Assembly: GCA_022428185.1 (NCBI GenBank) | Contig: JAKMCZ010000124.1 | Coordinates: forward strand, 1 to 17,915 | Source of the DNA: Alphaproteobacteria bacterium | GTDB lineage: Bacteria; Pseudomonadota; Alphaproteobacteria; RS24 | DNA: 17,915 bases | Reading direction: 5' to 3' | Part shown: piece after piece, positions 5,622 to 12,648 of the stretch | How the letters are laid out: the number at the start of each line of letters is the position of its first letter | Numbering within the stretch: position 1 is the stretch's first letter | Translations under genes and position numbers: made by a program | The notes under the pieces: generated by a model | What the model was told of the DNA's origin: nothing | Seen by the model: only the letters and a program-made list of their open reading frames with translations | Databases searched by the model: none

Positions 5622-6887
5622 TTAGCAGCAGCCGCAGCCACCAAGCGCGGCATCGCCGTTTTCGTGCCCGCCTTCGCCATGCCATGCTTGTGCGATGGAT
5701 TTGGCTGAGAAGTCAGCCGTTTCGGCAAAGCCATCTTTTGCTTCTTGCATCATTTTCTTGTCGGTCAACACGTCAATCGCCGTCATCGCCAGCGATTTTG
5801 CGCCGTCAATCACCGCTTTATCGCCTTTTTCAGAACCGGCCCATTTGGCAAATTCGGGATTGTGAATCACCACACTGGGCGGGGCGCAGGCAATCATCGG
5901 GTGAATCGAGGGAACCCGATGGCTGATATTGCCCATATCGGTCGATCCGGCGCCACTATTCGGCATTTTCTCCAACGGGAAGAAATCGCGACCCAGCGTT
6001 TCGGCATTTTGCTTATAACGCTCGGCAATCGGCCAGCTTTCCTTAATCTCCAGATAGTCGCCAAGCGCCCAATCAATCTGCACCTCGCAACCGGCGGCGA
6101 GTGCGCCTGCCTCAAAGCAGTTTTGCACACGCTGTTTCAACTCGGCCAGAGCGAGGCCGTTTTCGGCGCGCACATAAAATGTGCCGACCGCATGGTCGGG
6201 CACGATATTGGGGGCAAGTCCGGCCTCATTAAAGATGCCGTGAATACGTTCGCTTTGTTTGATGTGCTGGCGCAATTGGGCAATCGATTGATAAGCAGTC
6301 ACCAGCGCGTCGAGCGCATTAACACCGGCAAACGGCATGGCCGACGCATGCGCCGCCTTGCCCGTATAGGTCACGCGCACCTCATTAACGGCAAGGCTGG
6401 GCATGGTAATCAAGTCGATGCCCGCCGGATGCACCATCATGGAGGCATCAAGCCCGTCAAACGCGCCTTGACGCGCCATCAGCTCTTTACCATTGCCGCT
6501 CTCTTCAGCCGGCGTGCCGAGATAACGCACTTTGCCCGGTAGGTCGCCGTTCAACTTGGACAGCGCTAAAGATGCGCCGAGACCGGTGGTGGCGATGATA
6601 TTATGACCGCATGCATGGCCGATGCCGGGCAGGGCGTCATATTCGGACAAAATGCCGACCTCAGTGTCGCCCTCGCCAAAGCTTGAGATGAAAGCCGTGT
6701 CCAAGCCGCAAGCATGGCGCTCAACGTTCAGCCCCGCCGCCTCAACCTTATCGGTCAGTAGCGCGTGGGCGAAGGTCTCTTCAAAGGCAATCTCAGGCTT
6801 GGCGTGAATGGCGTGACTGGCATCAACCAGTTCGGCTCCCATGCCGTCGATAATATCGCAAACCTGCTTTTTCAGTGTGTCACTCAT
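5622..6887 (-). CDS. M20 family amidohydrolase (AbgB/aminoacylase-like) with a cysteine-rich C-terminal tail
   Basis: 421-residue zinc-dependent amidohydrolase of the M20D type, which hydrolyses N-acyl amino acids or aminobenzoyl-glutamate-like amides. Motifs seen are SEYDALPGIGHACGHN (81-96, with Cys93, His91 and His95 near the metal site), the catalytic glutamate pair EES (Glu128/129), MVHPAG (His153), the dimerisation domain around 165-285, and the C-terminal ligand His342 (VVIHNPEF). NSGAGSTDMGNISH (310-323) is typical of the AbgB-like branch. The length is slightly above the usual 390-400 because of a Gly/His tail ending GGCGCC, which is unusual for the family. The ATG is nine bases after the stop of the SDR gene, with GGAAG overlapping that stop, so the two are translationally close. 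Last gene of a four-gene operon. The substrate is not deducible. Confidence 0.9.
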   Translation of the reverse strand: MSDTLKKQVCDIIDGMGAELVDASHAIHAKPEIAFEETFAHALLTDKVEAAGLNVERHACGLDTAFISSFGEGDTEVGILSEYDALPGIGHACGHNIIATTGLGASLALSKLNGDLPGKVRYLGTPAEESGNGKELMARQGAFDGLDASMMVHPAGIDLITMPSLAVNEVRVTYTGKAAHASAMPFAGVNALDALVTAYQSIAQLRQHIKQSERIHGIFNEAGLAPNIVPDHAVGTFYVRAENGLALAELKQRVQNCFEAGALAAGCEVQIDWALGDYLEIKESWPIAERYKQNAETLGRDFFPLEKMPNSGAGSTDMGNISHRVPSIHPMIACAPPSVVIHNPEFAKWAGSEKGDKAVIDGAKSLAMTAIDVLTDKKMMQEAKDGFAETADFSAKSIAQAWHGEGGHENGDAALGGCGCC

Positions 6888-6896
6888 CTTTGCTTC

Positions 6897-7685
6897 CTAT
6901 CCAATTTTGAACGGCATGCCCAATAACATGCCCGCATCAACCGTCAGCAATTGACCCGTCACATGGGCGCTGGCGCGGTTGGCGAAAAATAATATCGGCC
7001 CTTTCACATCATCAGGGCTACCGGCGCGACCCATTGGTGTGGTGTTGCGCTGCGCGTCAGAAATTGCCTCAAACACTTCGTCACCAAAGGCATTGCGAAA
7101 CCAATCCGTGCCGACAAAACCCGGGCAAACAGCATTGACGCGAATATTTTCCGGCCCCAATGAACGCGCCAATGCCAGCGTCATCGAGTTAAGCGCCCCT
7201 TTAGAGGCGACATAAGCAACCGAAGAGCCAATGCCCCTCACACCTGCGACGGACGAAATATTGACCACCGACGGTGCATCGGCTTTGGCTAAATGCGGTC
7301 GCGCATGCTTTATCATTTGATAAGGGCCGACCAGATTAAGTGCGTAAATTTGCTCAAAATCGGCGGCGTCAAGGCCTTCCAAATCATCGTGATTCATAAA
7401 TTTTGTGGTGCCCGCATTATTGACCAGAATGTCTAGTCGCCCCCATTTATCCATCGCCGCTTCGACCAGCTTTTTACAATTTGCGTCCTCTGAGACATCA
7501 GCCGACACGGCAATCGCTTCGCCGCCTGCGGCTTCGCATGCGGCAACAACTTTGTCAGCCGCCTCAGCGTTTTTTGAATAATTGATGACCAGCTTGGCAC
7601 CGCCCTCAGCCATTCCGATGGCAGCGGCTTCTCCGATACCGGCTGACGAGCCGGTGACAATGGCGACCTGATTTGAAAAATCCAT
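6897..7685 (-). CDS. Short-chain dehydrogenase/reductase (operon member)
   Basis: 262-residue classical SDR. Cofactor loop TGSSAGIG at 11-18, NNAG at 89-92, catalytic Ser145 with Tyr158 and Lys162 (YVASK), and PGFVGTD (188-194) after the active site. The acidic residue that favours NAD after beta-2 is replaced by NYSKN (about 35-39), which hints at NADPH preference, though weakly. It oxidises or reduces a hydroxyl/carbonyl pair on an unidentified substrate. It lies 23 bases downstream of the crotonase-family gene and 9 bases upstream of the M20 gene, all on the same strand. That is consistent with a beta-oxidation-like or ring-cleavage route. GGAGA precedes the start. FabG-like annotations are possible, but the context argues for a catabolic enzyme. 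Confidence 0.9.
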   Translation of the reverse strand: MDFSNQVAIVTGSSAGIGEAAAIGMAEGGAKLVINYSKNAEAADKVVAACEAAGGEAIAVSADVSEDANCKKLVEAAMDKWGRLDILVNNAGTTKFMNHDDLEGLDAADFEQIYALNLVGPYQMIKHARPHLAKADAPSVVNISSVAGVRGIGSSVAYVASKGALNSMTLALARSLGPENIRVNAVCPGFVGTDWFRNAFGDEVFEAISDAQRNTTPMGRAGSPDDVKGPILFFANRASAHVTGQLLTVDAGMLLGMPFKIG

Positions 7686-7708
7686 AATTTATTCTCCGTC
7701 CGGCTGTC

Positions 7709-8542
7709 TTAAGACCCTTTAAAATTGGGCTTGCGCTTTTCTATAAAGGCGCGGCGACCTTCTGCATAATCGGCACTGGCAAGGCAATCCGCAAGGCGTT
7801 TTTTAATTTCGGCGCTGTCGGCTTGTGAATTGTCGAGCACAAACTTGCTGGCCTGCAAGCTCATCGGCGCATTGGCTGAAATTTGCGTCACTAATTCGGC
7901 CAGAGCGGCCTCAAAATCTGCCGCTTCGGCAGCCAGCGTAATCAGGCCAATGGCAAGCGCCTGCGCAACATCAAGATTGGCGGCGGTAAACAATATCCGC
8001 TTGGCCTCAGACACGCCAACCAAACGGGCTAATTGGTGCGTCGCATTGGCCGGATAGGCCAGTCCCAGCTTGCCCGCCGGAACGCCGAAACGACTATCCA
8101 TGCGCGCCAGCCGCAAATCGCAAGCGGCGGCAATGCCCAAGCCTCCACCAATGCAATAGCCCTCTATCGCCGCCAATGTCGGTATCGGGCAAGCGGCAAT
8201 CGCATCGAAAGCAGAAACCGTGGCGCGGTCAAAATCTGAACCGCTTTTTGCATCGGGACGACCGCTCAACACTTCTTCAAATTGTGCGATGTCGGCACCG
8301 GCAACAAATGCTTTGCCGCCAATGCCGCGCAATACAATCAGGCGGATATTATCGGTCTCGGCAAAACGTTGCATCAGCGGCGCAATCGCCTGCCAGCCCT
8401 CAAGGTTAATCACATTGTGCTTTTCCGGCAGGTTGAAGCGCAAATGACCAATGCTTCCGCTATCGGTTTGCTGCACACCGGCAACCAGACGCGCCGCGCC
8501 ACTGTCTAATATTTGCATATCGGGCGGCAGCAGATCGCTCAT
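7709..8542 (-). CDS. Enoyl-CoA hydratase/isomerase (crotonase) family protein lacking both canonical glutamates
   Basis: 277-residue crotonase-fold protein. Oxyanion-hole motifs are clear: KAFVAGADI (77-85) and GYCIGGGLGIAAACDLR (128-144). In hydratases such as rat crotonase, Glu144 and Glu164 add water. Here the aligned positions are Gly136 (GGGLG in place of GGGCE) and Ala156 (FGVPAG in place of FGQPE). The protein is therefore unlikely to be a standard enoyl-CoA hydratase. It may be an isomerase, a thioesterase or decarboxylase-like member, or use other residues. The C-terminus (RRAFIEKRKPNFKG) is typical for CoA binding in the family. Its ATG overlaps the stop of the upstream alpha/beta hydrolase (ATGA, 8539-8542), showing co-translation. 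Confidence 0.88.
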   Translation of the reverse strand: MSDLLPPDMQILDSGAARLVAGVQQTDSGSIGHLRFNLPEKHNVINLEGWQAIAPLMQRFAETDNIRLIVLRGIGGKAFVAGADIAQFEEVLSGRPDAKSGSDFDRATVSAFDAIAACPIPTLAAIEGYCIGGGLGIAAACDLRLARMDSRFGVPAGKLGLAYPANATHQLARLVGVSEAKRILFTAANLDVAQALAIGLITLAAEAADFEAALAELVTQISANAPMSLQASKFVLDNSQADSAEIKKRLADCLASADYAEGRRAFIEKRKPNFKGS

Positions 8543-9345
8543 TTGTTTTGTTCTCCAAAAAACGCGATGAGGTCGGGAAATACCTTGCCGTCTTGCAGTG
8601 CGAAAAAATGCCCGCCCTCATAAAACGTCAGACGCGCATCGCTAATCTGTGCGGCCATATTTTGCATCGCTTCAGGCCGCGCTATGCCGTCATATTTTCC
8701 GCCGCCCAGAAACACCGGACAGCTTATGTCGGACAGGCGCGACCAGCAATCATGTTGCGCGCGCGCCTTCAATTGCAAGGCGCGGCCTTCGGCAAAGCGT
8801 GGTTCATCTTCATAGGCCGACATATCGAGGCGTTGGCGCGCTGTTTCTATCGCGTCAGGGTTTTCGGCCAGCCAATCATCATCAATGCGCTTATCGTTCA
8901 GCTTCATACCGGTGCGAATACGCGTATCAGCGTCCAGCGCGTCGAGTTCTTGCAACGGGTAGGACGCGCCGCCATCGCCGCCCGGCGAGGTGCACCATAG
9001 CGCCAGCCGCGACAGGCGCGCGCCGTGGCGAATGGCAAATTCTTGCGCCACCATGCCGCCAAAGCTGATGCCCAGCACCATTGCCGTATCAATATTCAGC
9101 GCGTCCAGCAGCGCGGCGGCATCATCGGCATAGTCTTGCATGGTATAGTCGCTATCGGGTTTTTCGGATTGCCCAAGCCCGCGCTGGTCGTAAGCCGTCA
9201 CCTGAAAATGCGAGGTTAACGGGCTATCCATAATATTCGGTTTCTTGCGCAAATCATTGCCGGTGCCGTTAATCACCAGCACGGGCGCACCGCTGCCTGC
9301 CTGTTCGACATAGAATTTGAGCCGGTCTGTGGTCAGAAATTTCAT
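8539..9345 (-). CDS. Alpha/beta hydrolase (enol-lactonase/C-C hydrolase-like), first gene of the operon
   Basis: 268-residue soluble alpha/beta hydrolase. The ATG at 9343-9345 begins the family-typical MKFLTTDRLKFYVEQAG. The frame stays open far upstream but that part overlaps the divergent cysE and has no family features. The triad is Ser94 in GISFGG, Asp219 (GGKYDGIA) and His246 (EGGHFF). NGTGNDLRKKP (26-36) is the oxyanion region and YDQRGLGQSEKP (52-63) the conserved loop. The pattern resembles PcaD (3-oxoadipate enol-lactonase) and related ring-cleavage hydrolases, though specificity is not readable. Its stop overlaps the next start by four bases. The 80-base gap to cysE must contain both divergent promoters. 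Confidence 0.88.
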   Translation of the reverse strand: MKFLTTDRLKFYVEQAGSGAPVLVINGTGNDLRKKPNIMDSPLTSHFQVTAYDQRGLGQSEKPDSDYTMQDYADDAAALLDALNIDTAMVLGISFGGMVAQEFAIRHGARLSRLALWCTSPGGDGGASYPLQELDALDADTRIRTGMKLNDKRIDDDWLAENPDAIETARQRLDMSAYEDEPRFAEGRALQLKARAQHDCWSRLSDISCPVFLGGGKYDGIARPEAMQNMAAQISDARLTFYEGGHFFALQDGKVFPDLIAFFGEQNK

Positions 9346-9425
9346 AATGAATGGTTGCTTGCCAGTGAATCCGTCAAAATGGTAGCTTGAACTGCATTTG
9401 GGTGAAAGCCAAAACGGAAGTGAAG

Positions 9426-10244
9426 ATGACGGAAACGGCAAAAAAATTAGCGACGGTTGACCCGATATGGTCAAAAATTCGCGAAGAGGCGACGGTTGTG
9501 GCGGATAATGAGCCGGGCCTGTCGGGCTTTTTGCATGCAACGATTTTGAATTTCGAGCGGTTGGAACTGGCAATCGCATCGCATTTGTCTGAAAAGTTGG
9601 CAAATTCAGAGATTGGCGCGGGCGCGCTATGCGAAGTGTTTGAAGAGGCGTTTGCCGATAATCAGGCGGTTAGCGAGGCGATGCGCGCCGATATTGTGGC
9701 TCACTTCGACCGCGATGCGGCCTGCCGCACTTATCTTGACGCGGTGCTTTACTTCAAAGGTTTCCTGGCTGTGCAGACCTATCGCGCCGCCAACTGGTTG
9801 ATTGATGAAAACCGGCGCGGCATGGCGTTATATTTGCAAAATCGAGCCTCAGAGGTTTTTCAAGCCGACATTCATCCATCGGCAAAAATCGGCAAGGGCG
9901 TGTTTATTGACCATGCAACCGGCGTGGTTATCGGTGAGACGGCGCAAGTCGGCGACGATGTTTCCATGCTGCACGATGTAACATTGGGCGGCAGTGGCAA
10001 AGAGGGCGGCGACCGTCACCCGAAAATCGGCAATGGCGTATTGATATCGGTCGGGGCCAAAGTGCTGGGTAATATTCGCGTCGGTGATTGCGCGAAAATC
10101 GGAGGCGGCTCAGTGGTGTTGACTGATGTGCCCGCCTATACGACAGCGGTCGGTGTGCCGGCCAAGATTGTCGGCAAAGTAACAACGCCCGAACCGTCAC
10201 GGCAGATGGACCATTCCGTCGGCGAAGATGGCGAAGCGATTTAG
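9426..10244 (+). CDS. cysE: Serine O-acetyltransferase
   Basis: 272-residue enzyme making O-acetylserine from serine and acetyl-CoA, the first step of cysteine synthesis. It has the helical N-terminal domain (about 1-140) and the left-handed beta-helix with hexapeptide repeats (about 148-250). Catalytic residues line up with E. coli: Asp148 (ADIHPSAKIG), His163 (FIDHATGVVIGE) and His198 (GGDRHPKIG). The C-terminus ends in Ile, the residue that docks into the O-acetylserine sulfhydrylase active site in the cysteine synthase complex, so complex formation is likely retained. The length matches E. coli CysE (273). The start is chosen from GGAAG at 9416-9420, five bases before the ATG. Feedback inhibition by cysteine is expected from the family, not seen directly. 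Confidence 0.96.
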   Translation: MTETAKKLATVDPIWSKIREEATVVADNEPGLSGFLHATILNFERLELAIASHLSEKLANSEIGAGALCEVFEEAFADNQAVSEAMRADIVAHFDRDAACRTYLDAVLYFKGFLAVQTYRAANWLIDENRRGMALYLQNRASEVFQADIHPSAKIGKGVFIDHATGVVIGETAQVGDDVSMLHDVTLGGSGKEGGDRHPKIGNGVLISVGAKVLGNIRVGDCAKIGGGSVVLTDVPAYTTAVGVPAKIVGKVTTPEPSRQMDHSVGEDGEAI

Positions 10245-10268
10245 CGTTAAAACAGTGAGGGATTTATA

Positions 10269-11045
10269 ATGCGCAGACTGACAGGAAAAACCGCTTTCAT
10301 ATCGGGCGGGGCTAAAGGACTGGGCGCAGAAATGGCGCGCGCCATGCATGGCGAAGGAGCCGATGTGATGGTCACCGATGTGCTGGAAGACGAAGGCATT
10401 AAGCTGGCTGACGCGCATGAGAACATGCAATTCATGAAGCATGATGTGACCGATGAAGCCCAATGGGAAGCGGCGATAGGTGCAACATTGGAGGCTTTTG
10501 GCGGGCTTGATGTGCTGGTCAATAATGCCGGTATTGCGCATGATTCGACACCGCTTGAAGAAACCACACTGGAGCAGTGGCGACACGTGACGGCGATTGA
10601 TTTGGACGGCGTGTTTTTGGGTGCAAAGCATGGCGTGCGCGCAATGAAGGAAAAAGGCGGAAGCATTATCAATGTATCGTCGATTTACGGTATTGTCGGG
10701 TCGGCGGCGCAAGCGCCTTACCATGCTGCAAAAGGCGGGGTGCGGCTATTGACCAAAGCAATGGCTGTCGAGATGGGCAGTCTCGGTTATAAAATCCGCG
10801 TCAATTCAATTCATCCCGGCTTTGTCGGCACTGACATTTTGCGCGACGGCATTAAGCGCGCCGTTGAAATGGGCGCAATGCCTGGCGAAAATGAAGCGAT
10901 TGAAACGCTGACGCTTGGCACACCGGCGGGTCGTCTGGGCGTGCCGCGCGACATTGCCAATGGCATTGTGTTTCTGGCATCTGATGAATCTGAATGGATG
11001 ACAGGCGCGGAACTGGTGATTGACGGCGGTTTCACCGCCCAGTAG
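10269..11045 (+). CDS. Short-chain dehydrogenase/reductase, probably NAD-dependent
   Basis: 258-residue classical SDR. Cofactor loop SGGAKGLG (12-19), Asp37 after beta-2 (VTDV) suggesting NAD(H), NNAG (85-88), and catalytic Ser138, Tyr151 and Lys155 (YHAAK). HPGFVGTDI (182-190) and the C-terminal DGGFTAQ are typical of the 3-beta/20-beta-hydroxysteroid and cyclopentanol dehydrogenase type. The substrate is not predictable. It lies 24 bases after cysE with GAGG upstream of its ATG, so it may be co-transcribed, though no pathway link to cysteine synthesis is evident. Confidence 0.9.
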   Translation: MRRLTGKTAFISGGAKGLGAEMARAMHGEGADVMVTDVLEDEGIKLADAHENMQFMKHDVTDEAQWEAAIGATLEAFGGLDVLVNNAGIAHDSTPLEETTLEQWRHVTAIDLDGVFLGAKHGVRAMKEKGGSIINVSSIYGIVGSAAQAPYHAAKGGVRLLTKAMAVEMGSLGYKIRVNSIHPGFVGTDILRDGIKRAVEMGAMPGENEAIETLTLGTPAGRLGVPRDIANGIVFLASDESEWMTGAELVIDGGFTAQ

Positions 11046-11074
11046 CTTGGACAACATTTTTACGGAGACGGTTC

Positions 11075-11287
11075 ATGAACAATGACGAAATGATTCGCGT
11101 GCAAACCTATTTGCGGCTCAAGTTTCAAAACGACATGATGACGCTGAAGCGCGGCGTTAAAGATGACATGATTGAAGTGTTCATCGAAGATGAGTTTATC
11201 GGCACGCTGTTTCGCGATGATGAAGAAGGCGAAATTTCTTACGCCTTCAACATGGCTATTCTCGAATTTGATTTACCGACACTGTAA
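11075..11287 (+). CDS. DUF3126 family protein
   Basis: 70-residue acidic protein matching the DUF3126 family of Alphaproteobacteria, recognised from MIRVQTYLRLKFQN, DMIEVFIEDEFIGTL and the closing DDEEGEISYAFNMAILEFDL. No signal peptide, membrane segment or cysteines. Its position just downstream of the cysE region is typical for the family, and its function is unknown. It lies 29 bases after the SDR with a GGAGACGG Shine-Dalgarno, so a cysE-SDR-DUF3126 transcript is likely. It converges on the next gene with only three bases between the stops. Confidence 0.88.
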   Translation: MNNDEMIRVQTYLRLKFQNDMMTLKRGVKDDMIEVFIEDEFIGTLFRDDEEGEISYAFNMAILEFDLPTL

Positions 11288-11290
11288 GCG

Positions 11291-12040
11291 TTAATTCTGG
11301 CGACGCGCCTCGGCGCGGAAATTGCGTATCATCTCGCGCACATTGCGATCGATATTTTCCCATTGCGCCAAATGAATCCGTTTGAAGACATAGCTGACTT
11401 GCGCTGAATTGCCGAGATTGAAACGGCTTTCGCAGGTTGGATTCTCATGCTGTGTCACGTCACAAACAAACAAGGGTGGGATTTCCCTCTCGGCGGCACT
11501 GCCGGTTTTAAGGCCGCGAAATATCTGTTTTTGACCATAGGGCGAGTCCGAACGGAAATTATACCCCTGCAATCCGTCATCATTTACCTGTCCCGAACCG
11601 GCAATATAGGGGCGATAAATCGCATTAAACACGCGTTGGTCGGGCAAGTTGCGGGTGGCAGCTCGAATATTGACGGTCAACAGATTTGAGGCGATGCCGG
11701 TATCAAGAAACCCATCGGCGCGGTCTTTCCGCCACGCATTGAGGGTAGGCAAAAGCGCATGCAGGCTGGCATGAGCTAACGTGCCACCGCGGCGTGTGCG
11801 CCCGTTGCGGGTATAATGCGCCGGCACGGAAAACAAAGTTCCCCCAACCTCGATACGCACCCGTTCCTCACTATCGCTCGGCGCATAGGCCAGACCTTGT
11901 AAATCGCGAATGCCGGGGCCGAAATAGAACAGATAAAACAATAAGCCGCTAATCAGGAAACCGGCCAAAATGGCGAGCGGCAATCCCCATACCGGCCATT
12001 CTTCTTCCGGCACTGCCCGCGACAATAAGCGCTTTATCAT
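11291..12040 (-). CDS. Membrane-anchored protein of unknown function
   Basis: 249 residues from the ATG at 12038-12040, chosen because AGAGGA lies four bases upstream; an ATG at 12064 has no Shine-Dalgarno. After a short charged N-terminus (IKRLLSRAVPEEEW) there is one strong membrane helix (about residues 17-42), followed by a soluble domain of about 205 residues that should lie in the periplasm. The soluble part has two cysteines about ten residues apart (FVCDVTQHENPTCESRF), probably a disulfide loop, plus conserved-looking stretches EVGGTLFSVPAHYTR and AIYRPYIAGSGQ. I do not recognise a family. It is divergent from the gamma-carbonic-anhydrase-like gene and isolated from other minus-strand genes. 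Confidence 0.75.
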   Translation of the reverse strand: MIKRLLSRAVPEEEWPVWGLPLAILAGFLISGLLFYLFYFGPGIRDLQGLAYAPSDSEERVRIEVGGTLFSVPAHYTRNGRTRRGGTLAHASLHALLPTLNAWRKDRADGFLDTGIASNLLTVNIRAATRNLPDQRVFNAIYRPYIAGSGQVNDDGLQGYNFRSDSPYGQKQIFRGLKTGSAAEREIPPLFVCDVTQHENPTCESRFNLGNSAQVSYVFKRIHLAQWENIDRNVREMIRNFRAEARRQN

Positions 12041-12117
12041 GGTTTCCTCTTTCGCAGTTTTCATTCTGTGTTTACCATGAAATTAAGTAAAGGTAACAGC
12101 ACCAATGGGAGGACGCC

Positions 12118-12648
12118 ATGACCGTATATGCCTTAGGCGATAGCACACCGCAATTTCCCGCCAGTGGACATTTTTGGGTCGCCCCCGACGCGCAAGTAAT
12201 GGGCGCGATTATTCTCGAAGAAAATGCCAGCGTCTGGTTTGGTGCCGTTTTGCGCGGCGATAATGAGCCGATTACCATTGGCGTAAACTCTAATGTGCAA
12301 GACGGCTCAGTGATGCATACCGATATCGGCTTTCCGCTGACGCTGGGTAAAAATGTAACGGTCGGTCATCAGGCAATGCTGCATGGCTGCACGGTGGGTG
12401 ACAATTCGCTTGTCGGCATTGGCGCAACGATTTTGAACGGTGCAAAAATCGGTAAAAATTGTCTCATCGGTGCACATGCGCTGGTCGGCGAGGGCAAGGA
12501 GATACCGGATAATTCAATGGTGCTGGGCATGCCGGGAAAAATTGTCCGCGAGTTGGACGAGATAAATGAGAAAATTATGATTGCTTCGGCAGAACACTAT
12601 GTCGAAAACTGGAAACGCTACCAACGCGATTTGAGAGAGGTTGGATAA
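12118..12648 (+). CDS. Gamma-carbonic-anhydrase family protein (left-handed beta-helix)
   Basis: 176-residue hexapeptide-repeat protein of the gamma carbonic anhydrase/YrdA/PaaY-like group. The metal-binding histidines are His67 (GSVMHTD), His84 (TVGHQAMLHG) and His89. RGDNEPITIG...NVQDGS is the family signature. A C-terminal helix (about 148-175) caps the trimer. Whether it is an active carbonic anhydrase is open; many bacterial members act as thioesterases or have no known activity. GGGAGG precedes the ATG. It is the first gene of a tight run: its TAA is followed at once by the ATG of the GMC oxidoreductase. Confidence 0.92.
   Translation: MTVYALGDSTPQFPASGHFWVAPDAQVMGAIILEENASVWFGAVLRGDNEPITIGVNSNVQDGSVMHTDIGFPLTLGKNVTVGHQAMLHGCTVGDNSLVGIGATILNGAKIGKNCLIGAHALVGEGKEIPDNSMVLGMPGKIVRELDEINEKIMIASAEHYVENWKRYQRDLREVG

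Noticed and set aside
5745..6542. 265-codon open frame on the plus strand
   Set aside because: Lies entirely antisense to the M20 amidohydrolase, has no Shine-Dalgarno and has a low-complexity His/Arg-rich composition; a shadow of the real gene.
10197..10724. 175-codon minus-strand open frame opposite the second SDR
   Set aside because: Antisense to a clear SDR with complete motifs; no family features of its own.
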